DNA from: an uncultured Eubacteriales bacterium
GTDB taxonomy: Bacteria > Bacillota > Clostridia > Oscillospirales > Oscillospiraceae
Assembly: GCA_900548625.1 (NCBI GenBank)
Contig: URLO01000026.1
Span: 1-30,235, forward strand
Direction of reading: 5' to 3'
Length of the DNA: 30,235 bases
Shown here: piece by piece, positions 16,155 through 23,822 of the stretch
How positions within the stretch are numbered: position 1 is the stretch's first letter
How the letters are laid out: each line of letters opens with the position of its first letter
The notes under the pieces: model-generated
What the model was told of the DNA's origin: nothing
Databases searched by the model: none
Seen by the model: only the letters and a program-made list of their open reading frames with translations
Translations under genes and position numbers: made by a program

Positions 16155-18641
16155 TCATTTTGTAAAAAGTGTATTGCAATAGCGCATCAGCATGGCCGCT
16201 ACCTCCGCACGGGTCGCGTAACCCTTCGGATCGAGCTGACCGTTGCCCTTGCCGCCGATGATGCCGGCCTTAGTCGCCCAGAGCATTGCATCCTCGGCAT
16301 AGCCGCTGATCTGATCTGCGTCCACAAAGCCAGTCATTCTGCCGCTGACGGAGGGGCTGCCTGCGTAACGCCACAGCATTGTTGCCAGCTGCTCTCTCGT
16401 GATCTTGCCTTCCGGATCGCTGCCGTTGGAAACGCCGTTGCGAATGGCCCATTCCATGCCCTTCGCATAAGCATTGCCGCTGGTATCCGTACCGTCCAGT
16501 CTAGCAAGGACGGTCATGAGCATCTGGCGGGTCATGGGTGCGTTCGGGCTGAACGTGTCAGCGCCGGTACCGTTGAACAGCTCACGGCTGGAAGCGAATG
16601 CAACTGCGTCGCTGGCCCAGTTCGCAGCGGGAACGTCGGTGAAGAACTTGCTGTTATCGTAGACCTTCACGGTTGCCGAACCGGTCAGCTCCAGTGCAAC
16701 GCCATTCTTCGTCACAACGCTGGTACGCACGATTTCTTCCGTGCCGTCCACGTGGACGATGGCAACGACGGTACCGGGGGTCACGTTGCGGACCGGGATC
16801 TCAACCTTCACAGTGGTGTTCTTCGGGATCGTGATCTCAAGCTCTTCCGCCTGGCGGCTGGAGGAGGCTGCCGGAACCGGGGTGATGGGCAGTTCTACGA
16901 TGCCCGTATCCGGATCGGCCTTGCCGAGCACCTTGCCTTTCTCGTCCTTGATGACAATGCCGGAGCTGCTGCCACTGCCGGAACCGGAACCGCCGTTATA
17001 GCGGTAGGTTGCCGTAACCGTCACGTTTTCGGCGGGCATGGTAAAGGTCGTGGTGCTGTCCGTTTCCTTGGCAAGCGTCACATTGCCGGAATCGACCGTC
17101 CACTTCTCGAAGGTATAGCCGCTGCGGCGGTCTGCCGTAATGGTGACGGTTTCACCGGACTTATATTCGCCGGAACCGCTGCCGTTACGGACTGTGACCG
17201 TAAAGCGCAGGATTCCGATTTCTTCCGTCTGCTCATAGCCGCAGACGGAGCAGGTGCGTTTCCGCAGACCGGCTTCGGTTTCCGTAGCTTCCGCGACGGT
17301 GACCCAATCGCCATATGTATGTACGGCCTTGTCCATGACCTCGCTGCCGCAGCTTGTGCAGAGATGCCAGTGATACGTCGTGTCCTTCTCCCATGCAGTG
17401 CCGGCACTGTGCGGGAGCTTGTCCAATGTCACATCGGTGACCTCGGTCGTGCAGTCTGCATTCGAGAACTTTTTGTTGCAGACGCTGCACTGCCAATATT
17501 CGATACTGCCGGTAGCAGTGCAGGTCGGCTCGACGCGGTCGTGATGCTCCGTCGTATGCGCTTTCTTTTCAATCACGCCAGTCTCGGAGTAATCACAGCC
17601 GGTGCAAGTGTGTTTCTTCGTGCCGGTCGCCGTGCAGGTGGAATCTGTTACGGTTTCCCATTCGCCGAATGTATGATTTGTTTTGGGATTTTCCGAGTCG
17701 ATGGCACCACAAATACTGCATTCTTTCCAGTGCTGCGTATTGTCATGCTTGCTGATAAAGGTGTGGGCAGTCGTTGTACCGTATTCAGCCTTGCAGACAT
17801 CGCAGATGGCCTTTGCCTGGCAGGTAGCGGTTCCGCCGCTGTGTTCGGCCTTGTCCAGTTCTGCGTTGCAGATCGTGCAGACGTGCCAGTGATGGTCGCC
17901 GTCATAGCTCCATGCTGCAGACGGAGTATGGCCTGTTGCTTTTTTTACAACAGAATCTTTATCCGTGATCTCGGTCGTGCCGTTCTCATCCGAGAACCAC
18001 TTTTCGCAGGCGGAGCAGGTCCAATACGCCGCGTTGCCATCTTCCGTGCAGGTTGCGTCCTTTGCAGGAACAGCAGTCAGCGTGTGGCTGATCGTGATCT
18101 GCGCCGGGGTAATCTGAGGAGTGTAATCCGTAAATGTGTTATCGTCATTCACACTTTGGAAAGTGTCAACATGAAGAGTAACTTCCACAGGGGCTGTCAG
18201 GCATTTCTTCGCGGAAAACTCTAGGATGAACAGCGTTTGCTTCTTAGGCTTTACGTTTTTGCCGCTGGCCATCTGTACAACACCGCCGTAGGTTACACCT
18301 TCATGGACAACTTGCTTTGTGTTTCCCGTCAAATTAGGAAGGTAATCTGTTTCTTCGCCCTCACTGTTTACATATGCTGTAATAATCTGATCCAGATTAA
18401 GAGCTTCTGTATCAAAAATCAGATAAATTCCAAAATTTGAAAATGCAAATGTAGAATCCTTGATTTTAACAGCTACATGGAACTTTGAATCTTTTTTCAA
18501 TGGTTCTGTCGCTGTATTAACCAACTCGATTTCCGGGCCGGTCTGTTCATCTGCTGCCGAAACGGACATGGACAGCAGGCTGAACACGGTGGCGACTGCC
18601 AGCAGGAGTGCGAGCAGACGCCTGGTTGGTGTGTGCGTCAT
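16155..18641 (-). CDS. SLH surface protein with N-terminal cohesin-like domain and CxxC repeats
   Basis: The 828-aa protein has a signal peptide ending near VSA (residues 1-29). Residues about 33-185 resemble a cohesin: EIELVNTATEPLKKDSKFHV, then FSNFGIYLIFDTEALNLDQI, QTLFILEFSAKK and PAQITISHT. Residues about 190-485 contain eight CxxC pairs in repeated H-W-x-x-C-x-x-C units, a layout common in Clostridia surface proteins. An InlB/Listeria-Bacteroides-type repeat follows (about 485-560, ending ENVTVTATYRY). Three SLH repeats at about 660-828 (FTDVPAANWASDAV, GADTFSPNAPMTRQM, GNGQLDPKGYATRAEVA) anchor it to the cell wall. The SD GGGGGAAC precedes the ATG. With 2107-3306 it gives two wall-anchored cohesin-like proteins for one visible dockerin. 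The cohesin call is by resemblance; the SLH call is firm. Confidence 0.8.
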   Translation of the reverse strand: MTHTPTRRLLALLLAVATVFSLLSMSVSAADEQTGPEIELVNTATEPLKKDSKFHVAVKIKDSTFAFSNFGIYLIFDTEALNLDQIITAYVNSEGEETDYLPNLTGNTKQVVHEGVTYGGVVQMASGKNVKPKKQTLFILEFSAKKCLTAPVEVTLHVDTFQSVNDDNTFTDYTPQITPAQITISHTLTAVPAKDATCTEDGNAAYWTCSACEKWFSDENGTTEITDKDSVVKKATGHTPSAAWSYDGDHHWHVCTICNAELDKAEHSGGTATCQAKAICDVCKAEYGTTTAHTFISKHDNTQHWKECSICGAIDSENPKTNHTFGEWETVTDSTCTATGTKKHTCTGCDYSETGVIEKKAHTTEHHDRVEPTCTATGSIEYWQCSVCNKKFSNADCTTEVTDVTLDKLPHSAGTAWEKDTTYHWHLCTSCGSEVMDKAVHTYGDWVTVAEATETEAGLRKRTCSVCGYEQTEEIGILRFTVTVRNGSGSGEYKSGETVTITADRRSGYTFEKWTVDSGNVTLAKETDSTTTFTMPAENVTVTATYRYNGGSGSGSGSSSGIVIKDEKGKVLGKADPDTGIVELPITPVPAASSSRQAEELEITIPKNTTVKVEIPVRNVTPGTVVAIVHVDGTEEIVRTSVVTKNGVALELTGSATVKVYDNSKFFTDVPAANWASDAVAFASSRELFNGTGADTFSPNAPMTRQMLMTVLARLDGTDTSGNAYAKGMEWAIRNGVSNGSDPEGKITREQLATMLWRYAGSPSVSGRMTGFVDADQISGYAEDAMLWATKAGIIGGKGNGQLDPKGYATRAEVAAMLMRYCNTLFTK

Positions 18642-18710
18642 ATAAGTTCCCCCTGACTATAATTCTTTGGGAAATTTGATCCGGCAACGCGCCGGGATAT
18701 AGATGCCGCT

Positions 18711-18754
18711 TTCCCCGCTGCGCCAAATGGCGCAGCGGGGAACCCCTTTCGGGG
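18711..18754. terminator. Paired GC-rich hairpins between two SLH genes
   Basis: A perfect 14-bp stem (TTCCCCGCTGCGCC / GGCGCAGCGGGGAA, loop AAAT, 18711-18742) is followed at once by CCCC-TTTC-GGGG (18743-18754). They lie just after the stop of the 1649-aa gene on the minus strand and before the 828-aa gene. There is no T-run, so intrinsic termination is doubtful; an mRNA 3'-end stabiliser is an alternative. Confidence 0.45.
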
Positions 18755-18764
18755 AGAGAAATGC

Positions 18765-21700
18765 TTATTTTGCGATGTTTTCCATGAACCGCATGAGGAT
18801 CGCGGCGGTTTCTGCGCGGGTAGCCTTACCCTGCGGGTCGAGCATGCTGTTGCTCTTGCCGTTGATCAGGCTCTCTGCGTTGGCCCACTGCATTGCTTCC
18901 ACGGCCCAGGACGAAACCTTGTCCGCATCCTTGAAGCTGTCCAGCTTGTTGGACTTGGAGGTGTCGTAGCCCTTGAGCTTTGCGTAGCGATACAGGATGG
19001 CCGCCAGCTGCTCACGCGTGACCTCACCGGTCATGTTCGTGCCGTCGGAAATGCCGTTGTCCATCGCCCACTTCTGGCCTGCCGCATACCACGGCGTGCC
19101 GTTCGTGTTGACGCCCTCGACACGGGCAAGGATCGTGACGATCATGCCGCGCGTGGTGGTGGCGTTCGGGCTGAAGCCGTTCTTGGAGGTGCCGTTCATG
19201 AGGCCCTTTTCAGAGACATAATTCACAGCGTCCGCATACCAGCTGCCGCTCGGAACATCCGTGAACGAAGAACCCGTGGTGGGCTTGTCGTCCTTCGGCT
19301 TGCTCGGCGTGGTGGGCTTCGACGGAGTGACCGGCGTAGGCGGATTCGGCTTGTCGTTCAGCTTGTCATACGCTTCCTTGCAGGCAACGAGCTTGTCGTG
19401 ATTCTTGACATAACCCTTTGCCGCTTCGGACAGATCTTCGTATGCCTTCATTGCCGCGTCGATAGCAGCCTTATCGCGAAGGGTGATCTTGTCGGGATCG
19501 GGCAGTGCGTCGATCATTGCATCGACCTCTGCGGCATCAAGCGCATCTTTGCAGGCCGTCAGCTTGTCGTGCTTCTCAGCATCAACGTACTCCTTTGCTG
19601 CTTCGGACAGCTTATCGTAAGCTTCCAGCGCTGCATTGATCGCGTCCTCGTCATCAAGTGTGACATCATCGGGGGCAGGCAGATTGTCGATCATGTTGCT
19701 GACCTCTGCCGCAGCCGCCTTGGCAGCCTCAGTTTCCTGCAAGCGCTGATAGGCTTCCTCTGCATCCGTCAGTGCCTTGACGTATTCCGGATATGCCTTA
19801 TCGAAAACGCTCTTGAGATCACCGAGTTCTTCATACGCCTTGCGGGCAGCTGCAATCTTCTCGCCGCTCTCTGCCGTAACTTCGCCGTCCTTCACAAGTT
19901 CACCGTCAACAACCTTGACAGTGCCCATCTGGAGGATTGCTCTTCTGACCGCTCTGAGCGTAGATGCATTTTCAAGCTCAGTAGCAACCAGATCAAGATC
20001 GGCTACCGCGGTATCCAGCTGCTCCTGCGTTGCAAGCGGGTTGCACAGAACGCCGTCAAAGACGTTCGTGTAGATTCGGCTCGTTTCCAGCTTATCATCG
20101 CCAGCTTCATAGGACTTTTCCGTGGAGCTGTTCTTATAAGCTTCACGCATCATGGCGATCTCGTAAGTCAGTTCCGTCTTGTCACCGGAATTGCCGGTGA
20201 TGCTGTCCTGACCCCACGCGGAGTTGTCCGCATTCAGGTCTGCGCCGTATCCGTAGACGGTGAACTGCCAACGCATGACCTCGCCGTCACGCATACGCCA
20301 CTGTGCTGCGCCAACACCGGGGAAAGAAGGAGCGGAGAGTTCACTGAAGGTGCCGTCCTCATTCTTGCCGGTCTCGGCAACAGAGTACATCCAGCCGGAC
20401 ATGCTGTAGTAGTCGAACTCACCGAGGTAGTTGCCTGCTCTGTCCGTGGCATACTTGGACGCAGGTATGGGGCCGGACTTATCGGTGATATACTCCGCAA
20501 CCGTTGCCTCACCCTGCTCGGGCCAGTAGACCTCTGCCAGATAGAAGCTGTCCTCGATTGTGCCGGTGTGGATGTACGCGTACTTTTCTGTCGGTTCACC
20601 CGCATGGTACTCCTGATGGCCTTCCAGGTCCTCACCGAAGCGGGCCTTTACAGCCTGCTTGATGAGATCGGTGATGACCTTGCTGGCCTGTGTGGATTCA
20701 TCCACCGTGACGCAGGTCGGCTTGATGAGATAACCAAGGCCAAGCGTCTGCGCGTCCAGAGAAACAACGATGTTTGCTTTCTTGATGCGCTTCATGGGGA
20801 TGGAATTCATCCGGCTGATCGCGTCGTTCAGCGCGGCATAGATCGTATCCTGCACAGCCTTATTGATGTCGCCGACAGAATCGCTTGCGGGGTTCGGCGC
20901 TGCAATGGAAATGGCGTATCTGCCGTTTTCATACTCCGTCAGCACACGCTGCCAGTTCGTATCGGTGTAGTCCTCCGGATCCATACGGCCAAGCGCCAGC
21001 TCCAGCTGCTTCAGCGCTTTTTCGCGGTCTTCCGCGTACTTGTCGCCGGTATCGCTGTCGCTCCACTTGGCATAGACCGTGATGGGCTTGGCCGGAACAA
21101 CGGGCGGCGTCCACAGCTTCGTATACGCCTTGTCCAGATACCAGCCCTGGAACTGTGCGCCCGACTTCACGGGGGTCGGCAGCTTCACGGTGCTCCAGAC
21201 ATCGCCGGTGTAGGTTTCCATCTCGCAGGTGCCGCCCATTGCGTCGAACGTAACGGTCTGCTGCGCCTTGGCGAGATACACGGAACCGGTCAGGCCGGTG
21301 AACACGGTGACGTTGTCCGCCAGATCCCAAATCGCATTGATGCCGTTGGGACGGTACTTCTTGGCGAGCGCGTCGCGCGGGTCATGGAACTCGTCGCAGT
21401 CCGTCAGCTTCCAGCTTCCGTCCTCCAGAACGAAAACGTAGGAACCGCCAAGATAATTGCCATACGCACGGGCGATCATGACATAGATCTTGCCGTCCGC
21501 GGTGATGCCCGCGCCGCGCATGCGGATGACTGCGCTCTGGTTCACTTCTCTGTTGTCTTCCGGGCCGTTCAGCGTCCATGTGCTGCCGAGAATGTTCTGC
21601 GTGACCGCAGGAAGATTCTCGATAGCGGCGGTCGCCGTATCCGCGCCGGACACCAGCTTCAGCGAAATGGGGTAGCTGCCGCGCACATTCTTATCCGACA

Positions 21701-23714
21701 GCACCAGCTGGCCGCTGCGGTTGCCGCCGAGCAGGACATAGCCTGCTGCGGAGACATTGATCTGCGTCCATTTGCCGTCCGCGTGGCGGTACAGGCCGTC
21801 CTTCGTGGTGGCATACACATGCTCCGCGTCCAGCCGCAGGGCAGAGGTCAGCGCCATACCGGAATCGGCCCATTCCGCGCCGTTCCAATGATAGCTGCCG
21901 GCCCAAACATCGGTGTCGCTGATCACGACCACGCGCTTGCCGTCCATCATATCAAAGCCGGAGGTCTTTTCGGACCCGTCCACCGGCGTCCACGTCTGGC
22001 CGTTCCACGTCCGCAGCTCATAGCTGATGGACTCTCCGCCTTTGCGGATGAACGCGGTCAGCTGATTGGCGGCGGGGCCGCCCACGGCCAGCGCACTGGA
22101 GCGCATGGCATCGTTGTCGCCCGGCTTGTAGATGTCGCTCTGGCCGGGCATGATCGTCAGGTCATATTCCTGATTGTAGCCCAGCTGATAGACGCCGCCG
22201 TTGCCCGCGAGGAACAGGGAAACATTGCCCGCCTCATCGAGATAGGCCGCGCCGCCGAAGATGGTAGGGCCGCGATCCAGCGCGGCAATATTGCCGTCGG
22301 TCGGGGTCGCCTTGTCCGGCGTCGTCAGGTAGTTCAGATCTGCCGTCTGCACGGTATCCTCGACCGAAACGTCAATGGTCTGATAGACCTTCTGATACGG
22401 CTCGGCGGAATCCGTGTAGAGAACCACGGTGAGCTTGCCGCTTTCCAGCAGCGGCAGATCGTTCAGCTGGACACTGCTCAGAACATCATTGCCAGCTATG
22501 TTGACCGCGATATCGCCGCTGCGCTTTGCAAGCAGCTTGGCGTTCGCCTCATTCTCTGCTGTTACTTCGCCCTCGTAGATCAGAATCTGACCATGAGGAA
22601 GACTTTCAGATCGCGGAGCATGATTCAGTGTAAACTGAATCGTTGCCGTGACATCTGTCCCTTTTTTGAGCGGCACCCCGCTGCTCCGCGTATTGCTGAA
22701 CAGCGCAATTACCGATTCGGTCTGCACATCCGTGGAATCATCCGTGGTTTCCACCGCGGAATCGTCCGGGTTTTCTGTCTGTCCTTCAACATACAGTCGG
22801 ATATCTGTGACCTTCGCCACCTGCGAGCGGACAAAGTTCGCGGTAAAAGTCGTGTCCTCTTGCAGCGTAACGCCGAGGCTATCGCTCGTGGACTCCGATC
22901 CACCGCTCCATCCAGCAAATCCATAGCCTTTGTTGGCCTTCGCGGCGATGCTCCATTGATCGCCGGAAATGTACGTTGCATAGACGCTACCCATGTCCTC
23001 GCAGCCATCGGCCACTTCGACCTTGGCCTGATAAGCCTTGCGGAAGTATGCCGTCCACGTTTCGTTCTCCGTAAGAGTTACCGTGTGCGGGTTCTCGGTG
23101 ATTCTGTCCTCAGAACCGGTCTTCTGCCAATACTCAAACAGATAACCGTCTGCCGCTTTTGCGGTCAACGTGTATTGATTGTCGCCAACCAGCAAGCTCT
23201 CGACCGACCCCTGTGCTTCAGCTGCGGATTTTAGCGTCAGTTCGTATTCTTCGGCAAAAGATTTTGAAGTGGCCGCGATATTATACGAAACATCACCGTC
23301 CGCTTCATCATACAAATATACAATTGCCCAAGATTTTGCATCTTTGAACTGATATTCATTTTTCTTGTTCGGGAAACCAGAAGCAACCTTTGTTGTCGTG
23401 GTATATGTATTATCACCAACAGTCCACGACTGGACGGGATCCAACGTAACACGAACACATAACCATTGGCTTGACCCTTCTGCTTCACGGTCATACGAAT
23501 AGGTAAATGTTTTTTTCTCGCCAGCTTTCAACTGGGATTTCCAGTCTTCAATTTTTGTATTGCCCTTTTTCAAATAGGCTTCTTGTACAGTGCCTTTGTA
23601 ATTGGTCAAATCAATCGTAACCGTGTATGTCTTCTCGGCAGCACTTACGGTAACTGAAAGAGCAGAAACGCAAAAAATCAGAACCAGAAGCAAAGCAACA
23701 AGTCTTTTCTTCAT
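18765..23714 (-). CDS. Giant SLH surface protein with propeller-like region, DUF4430 domain and helical repeats
   Basis: The 1649-aa protein has a signal peptide (1-25). An N-terminal domain (about 27-145) is followed by two InlB-type beta units (about 150-300: GYLFEYWQK, GYGFAGWSGG). A propeller-like region at about 468-815 has W-containing strands such as HWNGAEWADS and HADGKWTQINVS. A Listeria-Bacteroides repeat at about 820-890 includes FDAMGGTCEMETYTGDVWST. A DUF4430 domain at about 975-1165 includes QTLGLGYLIKPTCV, SGWMYSV and MRDGEVMRWQFTVYG. Tandem helical repeats at about 1330-1460 contain AAKEYVDAEKHDKL and AAKGYVKNHDKL. A Pro/Lys linker leads to three SLH repeats from about 1480 (SFTDVPSGSWYADAVNY). 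SD GGGAGGGAGC precedes the ATG. It looks like a wall-anchored display platform for a transcobalamin-like beta domain. Ligand binding is inferred from family and operon context only. Confidence 0.85.
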   Translation of the reverse strand: MKKRLVALLLVLIFCVSALSVTVSAAEKTYTVTIDLTNYKGTVQEAYLKKGNTKIEDWKSQLKAGEKKTFTYSYDREAEGSSQWLCVRVTLDPVQSWTVGDNTYTTTTKVASGFPNKKNEYQFKDAKSWAIVYLYDEADGDVSYNIAATSKSFAEEYELTLKSAAEAQGSVESLLVGDNQYTLTAKAADGYLFEYWQKTGSEDRITENPHTVTLTENETWTAYFRKAYQAKVEVADGCEDMGSVYATYISGDQWSIAAKANKGYGFAGWSGGSESTSDSLGVTLQEDTTFTANFVRSQVAKVTDIRLYVEGQTENPDDSAVETTDDSTDVQTESVIALFSNTRSSGVPLKKGTDVTATIQFTLNHAPRSESLPHGQILIYEGEVTAENEANAKLLAKRSGDIAVNIAGNDVLSSVQLNDLPLLESGKLTVVLYTDSAEPYQKVYQTIDVSVEDTVQTADLNYLTTPDKATPTDGNIAALDRGPTIFGGAAYLDEAGNVSLFLAGNGGVYQLGYNQEYDLTIMPGQSDIYKPGDNDAMRSSALAVGGPAANQLTAFIRKGGESISYELRTWNGQTWTPVDGSEKTSGFDMMDGKRVVVISDTDVWAGSYHWNGAEWADSGMALTSALRLDAEHVYATTKDGLYRHADGKWTQINVSAAGYVLLGGNRSGQLVLSDKNVRGSYPISLKLVSGADTATAAIENLPAVTQNILGSTWTLNGPEDNREVNQSAVIRMRGAGITADGKIYVMIARAYGNYLGGSYVFVLEDGSWKLTDCDEFHDPRDALAKKYRPNGINAIWDLADNVTVFTGLTGSVYLAKAQQTVTFDAMGGTCEMETYTGDVWSTVKLPTPVKSGAQFQGWYLDKAYTKLWTPPVVPAKPITVYAKWSDSDTGDKYAEDREKALKQLELALGRMDPEDYTDTNWQRVLTEYENGRYAISIAAPNPASDSVGDINKAVQDTIYAALNDAISRMNSIPMKRIKKANIVVSLDAQTLGLGYLIKPTCVTVDESTQASKVITDLIKQAVKARFGEDLEGHQEYHAGEPTEKYAYIHTGTIEDSFYLAEVYWPEQGEATVAEYITDKSGPIPASKYATDRAGNYLGEFDYYSMSGWMYSVAETGKNEDGTFSELSAPSFPGVGAAQWRMRDGEVMRWQFTVYGYGADLNADNSAWGQDSITGNSGDKTELTYEIAMMREAYKNSSTEKSYEAGDDKLETSRIYTNVFDGVLCNPLATQEQLDTAVADLDLVATELENASTLRAVRRAILQMGTVKVVDGELVKDGEVTAESGEKIAAARKAYEELGDLKSVFDKAYPEYVKALTDAEEAYQRLQETEAAKAAAAEVSNMIDNLPAPDDVTLDDEDAINAALEAYDKLSEAAKEYVDAEKHDKLTACKDALDAAEVDAMIDALPDPDKITLRDKAAIDAAMKAYEDLSEAAKGYVKNHDKLVACKEAYDKLNDKPNPPTPVTPSKPTTPSKPKDDKPTTGSSFTDVPSGSWYADAVNYVSEKGLMNGTSKNGFSPNATTTRGMIVTILARVEGVNTNGTPWYAAGQKWAMDNGISDGTNMTGEVTREQLAAILYRYAKLKGYDTSKSNKLDSFKDADKVSSWAVEAMQWANAESLINGKSNSMLDPQGKATRAETAAILMRFMENIAK

Positions 23715-23756
23715 TTGCTCCCTCCCGATTCAAGTCATCTAAACTGCATAACGAAA

Positions 23757-23788
23757 GGGCGGGATGAGCAGGCTTGCTCATCCCGCCC
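23757..23788 (-). terminator. Intrinsic terminator after the first propeller gene
   Basis: A perfect 14-bp stem (arms GGGCGGGATGAGCA at 23757-23770 and its complement at 23775-23788) with a 4-base loop lies 35 bases past the stop of the minus-strand gene at 23823. On that strand it is followed by TTTCGTTAT. It may terminate or only reduce transcription into the 1649-aa gene. Confidence 0.75.
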
Positions 23789-23822
23789 CCGTTACAATAT
23801 CATGTTGTCGCGCTGGTTCTGA

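Noticed and set aside
15978..18224. 748-aa plus-strand open frame
   Set aside because: Antisense to the cohesin-like/SLH gene; composition is that of a shadow frame.
19398..23234. 1278-aa plus-strand open frame
   Set aside because: Very long, but antisense to a protein with clear SLH and DUF4430 domains; the length follows from codon bias on the other strand.
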